Source of the DNA: Bigelowiella natans CCMP2755 | Taxonomy: Eukaryota; Cercozoa; Chlorarachniophyceae | DNA length: 23,875 nucleotides | Assembly: GCA_000320545.1 (NCBI GenBank) | Contig: ADNK01001512.1 | Span: 47,501-71,375, forward strand | Direction: 5' to 3' | Shown here: positions 1 to 15,746 of the stretch, piece after piece | How positions within the stretch are numbered: position 1 is the stretch's first letter | Layout: each line of letters opens with the position of its first letter | Position numbers and translations under genes: made by a program | The notes under the pieces: generated by a model | Told to the model about the DNA's origin: nothing | Databases searched by the model: none | What the model saw: only the letters and a program-made list of their open reading frames with translations

Positions 1-38
1 GCAGCAATCAAAGAAAGAAAGAGAAATAGTAACACAAC

Positions 39-247
39 CTGATTCAAAGCTTGGTATAGGGTTTTTGTCCTTGAGTTGAGGACCTTCATAATTATTATTA
101 CTGTTATTATCAATAATATTATGACAATAATGGATTCAAGACGTAGCCTGGTTTTGTAGCAGCACCTCTAGCGGGAAAAACGTAGCCCCTATTTGCTGGG
201 TAATTCCTCCAGCCTCATGGTCCTATAATGAGAGCAATTGTAGGAGT

Positions 248-284
<37 letters not shown>

Positions 285-2381
285 ATGTCAAGAAAAAGAA
301 GATGGAGAAAGCATCAAGTGAGACGACGATTGAAAACGGCAAATGAATAAGGATACGATGAAGCCGACCACACGTTATAATAGAGGTCCAGGCAGTAGAT
401 GTGGTGGCGTGTCCGCTACTGCAGCACGCACGCACACACGCACACACGCACACACGCACACAAACCTGTATCCTTGTTCTTCGCATTCGATCAAGAAGCT
501 TTGTCTTCCCGGTATCAACGTGACCCATCACGCAGCATATTGGAGATCGCAGATTATGCTCTTGTTGGGGGAGGGTGGTGGCTGAGGAAGCTGAAGGGGA
601 ACCATCAATTGCCTTCTTCCCTCTCTCACCTCCCCCTCCACCTCCTCGCATTCTCATCATCATCGTCGTTGCAGAAGGAACAGCGGAGGTGGTTATCCCG
701 TCCTCACCCCGTCCTTCTGCTTCTCTTTTAGCAATATCTCCTCCTCCTCCTCGTCGCTGCTGCTGCCGTCGCACGTTGTCTAATCTCTGCCGTCTTTGTT
801 CTCTTAAGTCATGGAGGGGATCCATGTTCTTCTGCATTGCCTCTGCAAAGCTCTTCTTACGTTTGATCTCTACTTGAGGCCTTCGTCCCATAAACAAGTC
901 GTATCTATCTGCCACTAGCTTCTTCCATAGATCTAGCTGTTGAACGTAAGACCGCCCAAGCTGTGCATTGAAGAAGAATTTTGAGAGGATGGTGAGAGAT
1001 GATGAGAGATGATGAAAGAAAACACAATTGTAGTCGTAGTGTAGTCATAGTAATAATAGTAGTCGCACCAAGGTTTGTGGAGGATTTCCTACGCCTATGA
1101 TGATATCGCCCTGCAACAACAACAATAACAACAACAACAACAACAATACATCATCATCGTCATCATTTTGTGCTGTACCACCATAACATTCGAGAACTCT
1201 TCAACTGCAAATAGCTTGATCACAAGGACGGACAAACGATGGTTGCTGATGCTGCATGTAAGTATGCACCTCCTTAATATTATCCTGCCCTGGTACCCTA
1301 TGGACCTTCGTGACCTACACGGTACAGAGAATAAACACAGAGAACAAAAATAGCAAACATACAATCAGCAGAGAAGTCGTATCGAAACGACATGAAAGTA
1401 TTTGTTGGTTGTGAATAATACTGTTATGGTTCATTTTGGCTGCTAATCTAGTCTTAGTGCTGCGGTACTACAATAACTCACCTCCCATCCCATGGGCTTG
1501 CGATTTAGCGTGGAATGACGGCAGAGCAACACACGAAATAAGACCAATTAACACCAAAGAAGAAGTAGTATCAGGGGTACTAGGCTTTTTATAACGACTT
1601 CTTCATTCTTGCTATTGTTTGATTATTATGCCCCTCTTCCTTTCCATCCCCCCCCCCCCCCCCCTCTTTCTCTTTCTAACTGATGCCTTTGATGAGTTCA
1701 TCATCGTGGATATTACGACCACCATCTACTAGAATCTACGAAACAACTCGAATATATGGTTGTATAGGCGTGTGTGTCATGAAATGTTTAGCGCGATGAT
1801 ATTTCCATCAATGCTGCATAGAATGTACTGCTCATTCACCCACCCCCCAACTGAAGTCCAAGCCTGCTTTTGTATCCGGCGTTAAATTGAGCTCTACCAT
1901 CTGAGAGAGTAGGGAACAAACGTGTAGTAATCACTGTTATTAGTACCATGGCGTGGGTTGGGAGCTTTCATCGCTCCGATAAAACGAATGTGCTTCTACT
2001 ATTACTTCTACTACTACTACTACTACCAAAATACTGACCACATACATAAATACGGAGCAGCAGTAGCCGTAGTGTGAAAAGTAATCTTACTCACCAAATA
2101 GTCCATTTCATCATCACTATTTTCCTCAGGTAGTTCCCGTATATGTTGTACTCCTTCCGCCTAATGGTTGTTGGACAACATCTGCATTATGCTCACAGGA
2201 ATCAATCAAGTCTCCGTAGCCATTGCATCATCAATAATCATTTGCTTATAAACGTGGAGAATCAATCGGTGTAGTATTCGTGAGGAGGCGGTTGTAGATT
2301 CGACTAACGTTGGAATGTAGTATTGATGTATTCTTTATTTGTTCAATATTCATGTTATTCCAAATAAAGGTCACGGCCTCT

Positions 2382-2452
<71 letters not shown>

Positions 2453-2958
2453 ACAGACAGACAAACACACACCTGTGGTAGGTGCATCATGTTGGCCTTC
2501 AATTGCCTAAGATATAATAGCAACAACAACAAAAACAACAACAACAACAATAATAATAATAATAATAATAATGATAATAACATATAAGCGCCTTTTCCCT
2601 TCTAATCCTCTTTCTCCTTCTCCTTCTATCTCTCTCCGCTCATATTCCTTGCGAAAGGCAGAGAATCAAGCAGCACTGGACGGATATGTGTTGGATTTGG
2701 TGGCGGTGTTATTGTAATTGTTGTTCATAATGATGGTGGTCATATATGTCAATCAACTCACAGTCGTAGGGCTTTAGATTTTGCTTTCTCCTTTTTCGTA
2801 AAAGGATCATAATCGTTCCATCGCTTTAACATCTATTATTCAACGAATGAATAAATACATACATATACATGGTATGAACGACACTTGTCAACACCTCATT
2901 TCTTTTTTGCAAAGCCTCTTCCTTCCTTCCTGCACGTATTTTGGCCAGCTGGGGGTAG

Positions 2959-2998
<40 letters not shown>

Positions 2999-3476
2999 CA
3001 TAATTGTAAATACTCGATAATGTAAGTCGTTATGCGCATATAATACGTCGGTAAGATACTGCCGTATTGCACATTTCATCCTCACCATCACCACCATGAC
3101 CGTCACGACAATTTTAAAGCCCAAACCACCTGCTCTTTGATAGGTCTCTTCGGCACAACAGTCCCCATCACCGTGATGTACTCGATAAGCTTACGCTCCT
3201 AGGATATAGTGATGGTGATGAGAAAGAAGAATAGCAAGAACAAGACACATCAGGAGGCTGTTGGAGAGGGGTCAGGGGCGATCAAAGTAGTATAACAGTC
3301 TCATATATAGTAGAACCTCTGCAGTAGGCACATCGGGATCCTCCCCCAAATCGTCGTCTCTGTGTAATATGAAAAAATAAATGGGGAGGAGACAGGGAGG
3401 AAGTTACACTCATCAACCGCGCGTGCATGCAAGCAACATCATAGAGGGCTATAGCGCATTGAGGAGGGGAGGTAGG
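39..3476 (-). CDS. PDZ-like domain fused in frame to eIF5B GTPase start (3' end off the window, 5' end unresolved)
   Basis: Partial gene read right to left. Proposed exons: 3410-3476, 3317-3357, 3130-3198, 2895-2948, 2582-2647, 2473-2506, 2254-2303, 2095-2160, 1844-1900, 1482-1496, 1270-1314, 1069-1110, 466-960, 166-222 and 39-83; all phases agree. Exons 1069-1900 plus the start of 466-960 look like a PDZ domain: the loop AGLDF, strand [13 protein letters not shown], a helix around SYVQQLDLW and the final strand PQVEIKRKK. After about 85 basic and Gly-rich residues the same exon reads [19 protein letters not shown], the G1 loop of eIF5B (bacterial IF2 has GHVDHGKT). Exon 166-222 gives [12 protein letters not shown] (switch I, G2) and exon 39-83 gives RTKTL. 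eIF5B is the cytosolic GTPase of ribosomal subunit joining; the later G motifs and domains II-IV lie beyond base 1. Start unknown: candidates are ATG at 3428 inside the first listed exon or ATG at 3597 on an unjoined exon. Exons 2254-2303, 2582-2647 and 3410-3476 are the least certain. Confidence 0.8.
248..280. repeat. AGC trinucleotide microsatellite in gene B intron
   Basis: Eleven AGC units just upstream, on the minus strand, of the exon ending at 222; intronic. Confidence 0.9.
429..464. repeat. Imperfect CA/CGCA tract touching a splice donor
   Basis: On the minus strand this is a GT/GTGC run starting within the donor of the eIF5B G1 exon (donor at 465-464, read GTTTGTGTGC). Confidence 0.85.
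2384..2470. repeat. Compound TC / AC / GACA microsatellite in gene B intron
   Basis: About 22 TC units, then about 12 AC units, then GACA units. It ends next to the donor at 2472, which on the minus strand is itself GTGTGTG. Confidence 0.9.
2519..2580. repeat. CAA / AAT trinucleotide microsatellite
   Basis: CAA units pass into AAT units. On the minus strand they directly follow the proposed donor at 2581-2580. Confidence 0.85.
2961..2998. repeat. AC dinucleotide microsatellite in gene B intron
   Basis: About 19 AC units in the intron upstream of exon 2895-2948. Confidence 0.9.
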
Positions 3477-3623
3477 CTTATTAGAGCAAGAGGAGCTCTT
3501 CAAGACGACTTATCGGCCGATGATGATGTGACGATGATGACAGCAACAACGAATCTCCGAGGAGGTAGCGAATAAGAAGAGGAGTGCGTTGTTGCATGTC
3601 CACACACACGCACACACACGCAC

Positions 3624-3659
<36 letters not shown>

Positions 3660-3735
3660 TACATATGCATATAAAAGGTAATAAATTTATATATTTAGGT
3701 ACGTGCGAGCGTATAAATAAGAGTGAAGCTGTTAA
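3477..3735. promoter_or_regulatory. Spacer between gene A stop and gene B start region
   Basis: Tandem minus-strand junction. It should hold the 3'UTR of gene A and the promoter and first exon of gene B. It contains a CA/CGCA-rich tract (3600-3658), an AT-rich stretch (about 3660-3715) and, on the minus strand, ATG at 3597 opening 38 codons that I could not splice in phase to exon 3410-3476. Confidence 0.35.
3600..3658. repeat. CA / CGCA microsatellite upstream of gene B
   Basis: Mixed CACACG and CA units in the spacer between genes A and B. Confidence 0.9.
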
Positions 3736-3846
3736 TTAACACCCATCATCCTCATCTTCGGGCAGCTTTGAAATGAAAGCTTCTAACTCCTCAGGCCCTA
3801 ATGGAAAACACAGAGGAGGGTTAAGGCTTATTACCTTCTTCGTCAT

Positions 3847-3897
<51 letters not shown>

Positions 3898-4227
3898 CGA
3901 TCGAGATTTCATAAAACAATGCAACTACCAGGTGACTTGTGGACGGCATCTTCATTGACGCCACTATGCGACGTTTTCCCTCCTTGTGATGGCCTGAAAC
4001 GAGCAATGATGAAATCAGCAGACTTGGTTGATCAATATAGGATGATGATTACTTGGCGACCCACACATTATTCGTATTGCTTCTTATAGTATATAATAAT
4101 GTGAGGAGAGAAGTTGTTATTTTCTTCCTCTACTACCTGTGAGTTAGACGCTCGAAGATTGATAACGGGGCATTGTCATCATCCCTATCATAACAGCACC
4201 AGCACCACCAGCACCACCACCATGGTT

Positions 4228-4258
<31 letters not shown>

Positions 4259-5901
4259 CGATGGTGATGATGTGTGTAATATCACATAGTAGTAACGAAA
4301 GGTAGGTTGTTGGTTGCAAAGAAACCCTTCTCCATTTTCCAACGCTCACACGTCTACTTCAAGCTTTTATCTTTGAATATTCTACTCGTTGTTCTTATTG
4401 CTGGTCTTACACGTTTTTCTTCTCCTGCAAACAAAGGACATGTAGTACCGTATATTCATCGTCGCGTTATAATCATCACTCGCTTCTGCTCCTTCCTCAT
4501 CACCGGGGACAATGCCTGGCAATGCATCGTCTCCCTTTCCTGGAGGGAACTTCTGCTGATCTTCCGCCTCAAATTCTCGCTGCTCAATCTCGTCATCGTC
4601 GAGACGTTTCGTGATCTTGTTGAAAATCCCCTCTGCAGCCTCAAATCCTGGATCTGGTCCTGCATGGTATTGTACTCAAACGAAAGTAGTAGACTGAACA
4701 TTGGGAGTGGACGTAACTCTCTGCCAGCAGCATCACTTCCAATACAATATCTACTATTAGTACTACTATTATACCTGCCATGTCCGGCCTTTGGGATAAC
4801 GCGAGCTCTTTTTCCTCCTGAATCACCTCTTCTCTGTAGCGCCTCAACGACATATCTTCCTCCAGAAACTGATATAGTGATGATGATGATGATGGTGATG
4901 ACAGCGACATCAGATGATGGGTACTTGCGAAATAGGCTGCAAAATATTTGACTATGATAAAACATCCAAAGTCAATGGTGGAACAACACGCCAAACATAG
5001 ATCATATAAGATACTTCGCCTCACGCGCCGGTTTTTTCTATTTCTCTTTTATTTCCTTTCTCTCCCTCTTTCTTTCGCTCTATAAACAAATGGGGTCTTT
5101 CCCCCTCTCAGATATTCGTGATCATGCAAGGCTATCATAGGAAGAAATAAATACTCTACCTCATCCTCTTCATGAAGAAACTTCTTCTCCATTCCCATAT
5201 TTTCGATATACTGCAGCAGCCGCAGGAGTAAAAAGTAAGAGGGGGGTAGTTTAATCAGCACATATTGCAGTACTATTTCTATTTCAGCACTTGACTGTCT
5301 AGAATGCAACGATTGGAAAGAGAAACCTTGGGGATGATGATGATGATGATAATGATGATGTCATTTTTTGAATCGTATTAACAACGTAAAGGTTTTGATT
5401 AAAAACAACTCGTGAATGTAAGAATGGATTCCTATTATTCTGCGTTGTTCGTCGTTCATACGTCATTTCTTCTCTTCTTCCTCGCAAGATAGTCTTTCAC
5501 GCCCTGTGGCAGCCCTTCCACCTTAGAATTCGATGTATGATAAAGACACCACCGTCACTACTGGTGAGGACAGTTGTAACTAGATTTCTTAGAAGGAAGA
5601 AGTACAAGAAGAAGAAGAAGAAGAAGAAGAAGAAGAAGATAGTCGCCGTTGTCCTCTGCTGATCAATTCTCTTTGCTCCCCCCTCCTTCCCCCCTCCTAC
5701 CTCGCCAGTATCAGCGTTATATCGAAGCTCTTCAGCCTTTCTCTGCTTTAAGAACTCCTGAGCAGCAGCAGTAGGATCAACAAAGCATCATCATCATCAT
5801 CATCATCATTTGGACCATAATCCTATTGATAGGACATCTAATTCTTCCTTCCTTTGTTCTCATGGGGCAGCGGCGTGCATGTTTGTTTGTTGTGTGTAGG
5901 G

Positions 5902-5946
<45 letters not shown>

Positions 5947-6535
5947 CAATCGCAGTAGTGGCAAGCATGCTAAAGACATAATTCGCAGTTGTAGAATGTA
6001 TCATATCAGGATACTGCCTCCTCCTCTTCCTCCTCATTTATCGTTCTTTCCTACCTACCTACCGGCAGCTAACAACTATGGGGGGTTGGTGATGATGATG
6101 ATATCCGCTGACAACTAGACAGACGAGAAATAGTCGTTATTACTATTTATCATCAACACCTCTAAGGTCATGTTTTTAGAAGATTGATTTGGGTCATCAT
6201 GATGATCCTCCATTCCTAGAAAAGCCTTACACTCTTCAAGAGGGACAATATCCTCTGACAAATCAAACAAACGAACAGCACCACACATCTCATTTACAAT
6301 TAACAATACCCAACTCTCTCTCTCTCTCACACACACACAAACATGAACGTACAAGCTTATACTACAATTGCATCATTTACCTCTCCTTACGCGCTCACGG
6401 AAGAAAGACGACACAAGGTCCTCAGAAGCAGCGGGGTATGCTCCCGCCATCATTTTCTCCAGCAGATTGAAAAAAATGCTATACGTTCCATCTGGACGGA
6501 TGGTGATAATGATGATTATTGACTCGCCGCCATCA

Positions 6536-6570
<35 letters not shown>

Positions 6571-7601
6571 CGCGCGCGCGTGTGTGCGTATGTCGTTGTG
6601 CCGTCCTACGAGGTGACTAGAATTTCATTGGCTCATCGTTCCTTTAATTCTATAGTAGCTATGATTTTTTTGCTGTATATGCTGCAGGGAAAGCTTGCTT
6701 ATTCGGTGTTAATGTTTCTTATTGTTCACAACAGCACAACAATGATGCATCGAACCGCCGTTGATTTTCCCGACAAAGCCAAAGAGATGATCGTCTGAGT
6801 CCAACACCAATGAACACAAGAAGAAGAAGAACAACACAAGAAAAGAAACAGAGGAGACTTATGTTGGTATTTTGATGAATAATGCTATGGAGAGGGGGGG
6901 GGTTAAAGAAAAGGAACTTACTTAGGGCGTCATTCCAGGCCATCACCTCCTCTCCAACTCGCAGCTAAGAAGGAAGGAAGGAAGAAAATACATCATTCGC
7001 AGTAGTACCCACCATAACTTAGAAGAAGAAGATGATGAAGAAGATGATGACATTAATCTCGCATCGTTGTCACATCGTTATCATGACTTTGACACGCATA
7101 CTCGCACACATCGAGTGAGGATGCGAAGAAGGAAGAAAAAGCGTGTTGGAAATGAAAGTGCAAGTAGTAGTAGTAGCAGTAACTGTAAACTCTGCTGCTC
7201 TCTCTCCCCTCCCCTGGTCTTCTACCCATTCAAATATATTCGATGCTTCTTTCCTTTCTTACGTATTCTATACTGTTTTACATAGTCATCTTGAAGTATG
7301 CGTCCTCTCTCCATCTTGGAGAACTTTTTCGTTCTTTCTTCCCTGTCTTTCTCCTCTTCTTCTGCTGTTCCTTTTTCATGCAATTCTTCCTTCAGGATCT
7401 TGAGAACTTCTGTCGGCTCCAACCTGCTCTCCAACAAATCAACAACAGCCCTCGTTAATTAAAAAAAATAAGATACTTGCCAATGATAGGCGTTTCTACA
7501 CGTAGCAGCAGCAGCAGCAGCAGCATAGCCTAAATCTGAGCTAGATTGTACGTCGTACGACGGGTGAGCGTGCCGCACAATTACAACTACAACTGCTACC
7601 C

Positions 7602-7638
<37 letters not shown>

Positions 7639-7698
7639 CTACTACTACTTGCTATTACCGATACAGATTTAAGGAGCAATTCGTGCATTGAACTCTAG

Positions 7699-7739
<41 letters not shown>

Positions 7740-8396
7740 CGGCAATAATATAAATAACGACATAGAATATGATGAAGAGGTATCTTGCTCGTCATCAAAG
7801 ATTATGTATTCTGATTACTTGTGATATGGACAACAACACCAAGAATTGGGCATCATCAAATGTGTGTGCATGGTGTGCAGAGAGAAAAGGGAAATGTGTG
7901 CGTCTGCGTTTAATACACTGAAGAACAGGATGATTTGTATAGCTTACCTGTAGTTTCTGTCACGGCCACAACTAGGGCATTCCCACCTAGAAGAAGAAGA
8001 AGAAGAAGAAGAAGGAAGAGGAGGAGGAAAAATCGTCTTATGTTAGACTAGTTCCATCAGTATCATGTTGTGCGAACACGTACATATTACATACACGACG
8101 CACACGCACATGCATATATTACAAGCATATATTTCTTTTGTATGGGAAACATGATCATCGAACATGCATCATGTGTGTTAGTTAGTTAGTTAGCAGGTAG
8201 TAAGAGGCTACTTACTTCGGAAGGTATAGCTCATCCACCGTAGTGTTGATGGGTATCTGCCCTCTTCGCCTATTAAAAGGCGGATTACGGTCCATTTTAT
8301 AGTGCTACTTCTTCTACTACTTCTACTACTACATCTACTACTACATTTGCTTTCTCAGCTTTCGCTCTTCCGAGTCGGTGTCCACCTATTTGTTGT

Positions 8397-8448
<52 letters not shown>

Positions 8449-8519
8449 AAACACACACACCACGTGCATATAGCAGTATTATTTGGATTATGATGGAATA
8501 GGTATGAATATGGTAAGTA

Positions 8520-8573
<54 letters not shown>

Positions 8574-9102
8574 TTTTAATTGTACACACACTAACGTAAT
8601 GCATGCTAAGTAGAGCGACAACCTCTGGATAAAACCCTGTGGCAGCTGGTCCCAATCCAACCTCATCATCACCTATGATTTGCATTTGCAGCAGCATTTA
8701 TTATGTTAGCGAAGGAGCACCACCCAGCAGTGTGTTTGTGCAGCCAACATGAAAGCAAAGAGAATATGAAGAAGAAACATAAGAACACAAGAAGAACACC
8801 AACGCTGAACCGGCAAAATGCACACCTCCTCGACTGCATGTGTTGGTAAATTACCATATTCGTCCAGATTCAACTCCTCTCCCTTCTCAAGCTCGTATCC
8901 TGGAGCAAATTTTGCCGTGCGACCTGTATCAACGGCTTTGTTCCCACCGACATTGTCCATCCATCTAGAAGTGGTAGGCGTAGTAGTATTAGTAGTAGTA
9001 GCAGCAGCAGCAGGTAGAGTGAGTGGTGGTCACACGAGCAAGATGAAGAAGGAGGAGGAGGAGGAAAGGTTTTAGGGTTTTGAAGCATCGTAATTGTGCT
9101 TT

Positions 9103-9147
<45 letters not shown>

Positions 9148-10197
9148 AATTGATATCAGTTATAGCGAAACAAATTTCACAGTGTCATTGTAAACGTAGA
9201 GTAAATCTTCTGTGTTGTCCATACGAGAGAGGGTCTTCCTCCAAGTCCTGCCAGGACGATATCAAAACAATGAGTGAGTATTGGAATGTAAATATATTGC
9301 TGTATGTGTTTTTTGGTGACGCTCTTTAGATATCCTTTTAGGCGTCATTGGGGTACATAAGCCTCTCCCTCTCTCCCTTCCCCCGCCCGCCCCCCCTTCT
9401 TTCACATTCGCTGATAAACAATTATTTAAGTAAAATCTTTCGGAATGCTGTTGAATGTCTACTGCCTACTGATAATTTGCAGCTACGGATAAAGCAAATG
9501 TATGATACCTCCGGCTGCAAATATTGCTCCTTTGGCTGCAGAATCGACTCCATGCCCTACGTGCAACATGTGTAAATGTCACAAACAAATCGCTGCTGTC
9601 GCGAGCTTGCTTGTCCCAAGTATGAACTAATAACAATTTGCTGCTAGTAAGATCATCACCATCATCGTCACCATGATCACCACCTCAACATATTGAAAGG
9701 GCCTCGTCAACGAGCGCTTCTGTGCACGACCGCCTCTGAGCCCTAATAATAATAATAATAATAACACAGCATCATGTATGTATAAAATTGGGACGGGGGA
9801 GTACTGGTTCTTCATTGGGCAGTAGTGTCGATTGTCATTTACCCCCAGAAATATATGTTAACCATCATTAACATACGAGCAACTCCAACTGCTCGTCCAT
9901 CATCATCATCCATCAATCTCACTATTCATTCATCACCCGAGATCATCTTCGTGAACTTGGAGGAGGGGGAAGGGGGGGAAGAGGAGAGTAAAAGCTGTTC
10001 CTTGCCCGTCGAGGAGTGCCCGAACGAAGGGAAAGAGTTGCACCCTGAGGCGGAGTTTCCAATGCCACCACCACCACCACCTCGAGAAGCGACAATGATC
10101 CCTAAGCAGGTCACAATGGCCGCTGCACAACGCAGTTAGCCCAGGGGAGGAGGAGGAGGAGAAGGAAGAGGAGGGAGAGGGAGGAGTGTGAAGCCAT
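3736..10197 (-). CDS. Unrecognised acidic protein with signal peptide, probably plastid-targeted; 19 exons, 466 aa
   Basis: Exons: 10132-10197, 9937-9955, 9684-9742, 9509-9556, 9225-9247, 8855-8964, 8623-8672, 8216-8304, 7948-7986, 7282-7450, 6922-6964, 6381-6491, 6160-6254, 5701-5757, 5462-5521, 5160-5210, 4775-4868, 4504-4659, 3736-3797. All phases agree and the total is 1401 nt with TAA at 3738-3736. Exon 1 is a classical signal peptide (MASHSSLSLLF, six Leu, PWANC); exon 2 begins FTKMIS and continues into the basic GGRAQKRSLTR. ANC before Phe fits SPase cleavage and the Phe-at-+1 rule of complex plastids. The mature part is about 440 aa, rich in Glu, Asp, Lys and Arg, with one WECPSCG motif (residues about 156-162) that could hold half a zinc site, long charged helices (ESRLEPTEVLKILKEELHEK; YREEVIQEEKELA) and an acidic tail LPEDEDDGC. 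I do not recognise the family. Alternative 3' end: exon 19 extended to 4449 plus exon 3929-3993 also keeps frame and adds 40 residues. The 19-nt second exon is the weakest junction. Confidence 0.8.
3851..3896. repeat. CA microsatellite in last intron of gene A
   Basis: About 22 CA units between exon 3736-3797 and the optional exon 3929-3993. Confidence 0.9.
4225..4258. repeat. GAT trinucleotide microsatellite in gene A intron
   Basis: About 11 GAT units, with further imperfect GATG units to 4273. Confidence 0.9.
5604..5639. repeat. AAG trinucleotide microsatellite in gene A intron
   Basis: About 12 AAG units; pyrimidine-rich (CTT) on the transcribed minus strand, within the intron before exon 5462-5521. 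Confidence 0.9.
5911..5942. repeat. GA dinucleotide microsatellite in gene A intron
   Basis: About 16 GA units, preceded by a short TG run. Confidence 0.9.
6536..6580. repeat. Compound TG / CG microsatellite in gene A intron
   Basis: About 13 TG units followed by about 9 CG units; alternating purine-pyrimidine, of the Z-DNA-prone type. Confidence 0.9.
7451..7947 (-). other. 497-nt intron of gene A with CTA and TA microsatellites
   Basis: Intron between exons 7948-7986 and 7282-7450. It holds a short AGC run (about 7505-7524), a CTA tract (about 7601-7648) and a TA tract (7701-7738). A tempting 19-nt segment at 7477-7495 would leave a 26-nt intron, and skipping it gives a perfect phase join, so I treat it as intronic. 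Confidence 0.6.
7701..7738. repeat. TA microsatellite in gene A intron
   Basis: About 19 alternating TA units. Confidence 0.9.
8403..8460. repeat. CA microsatellite in gene A intron
   Basis: About 20 CA units with AAACAC interruptions, after GCGCGC. Confidence 0.9.
8522..8573. repeat. Compound TA / TG microsatellite in gene A intron
   Basis: About 16 TA units followed by about 10 TG units. Confidence 0.9.
9104..9145. repeat. TC microsatellite in gene A intron
   Basis: About 21 TC units between exons 9225-9247 and 8855-8964. Confidence 0.9.
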
Positions 10198-10537
10198 GAA
10201 TAAAATAAATTACACAAAAACACACACATAAACACAAAACGCTCTGTGCTATGCTACCGGTTCTGGTCCCGAGGCGGCGCGGCGGCGCCATTCTCCACCG
10301 ACGCTCTCCTTTCTGGTCTGGCCTGGATCTGCCACTACTACATGTATCGATGTGTTTTTCGACCCTGAAACTTCATAAATATTTTTTCCATTCGACATAT
10401 GAACACTGATGTAGAAATAAGTGAACACAAGGAGCATTTAATTTGACATACTGGTATACGAGAAACTACTAATAAAAATTGTTTCCGGGATCCAAAACAC
10501 AAATTATCGGAATCCAAGAGGACCGACATCCGTCACA
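10198..10537. promoter_or_regulatory. 340-bp divergent upstream region shared by gene A and VTE1
   Basis: The two ATGs (minus strand 10197, plus strand 10538) point away from each other with only 340 bp between, so both 5'UTRs and promoters must lie here. A GC-rich patch sits at about 10273-10290, unlike the AT-rich flanks. On the minus strand an upstream ATG at 10292, in the same patch, opens a short out-of-frame ORF that overlaps the start of gene A. I see no named promoter element that I would trust. Confidence 0.45.

Positions 10538-15746
<5,209 letters not shown>

Noticed and set aside
2384-2470. CRISPR-like or satellite array
   Set aside because: Simple dinucleotide runs with no spacers; ordinary eukaryotic microsatellites.
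4307-4951. 214-codon plus-strand ORF
   Set aside because: Antisense to gene A exons 4504-4659 and 4775-4868, whose minus-strand frame joins in phase to the rest of the gene; no domain on the plus strand.
7477-7495. Small candidate exon of gene A
   Set aside because: It would create a 26-nt intron. Joining 7948 directly to 7450 keeps phase and gives a smooth sequence.
9825-10139. Acidic, Pro-rich plus-strand ORF of 104 codons
   Set aside because: Antisense to the start of gene A. It reads the complement of a pyrimidine-rich intron and a signal peptide, which explains the Glu and Pro runs.
10241-10292. Alternative ATG at 10292 for gene A
   Set aside because: Its frame ends in TAA inside exon 1, so it does not reach the mature protein; the ATG at 10197 gives a clean signal peptide.
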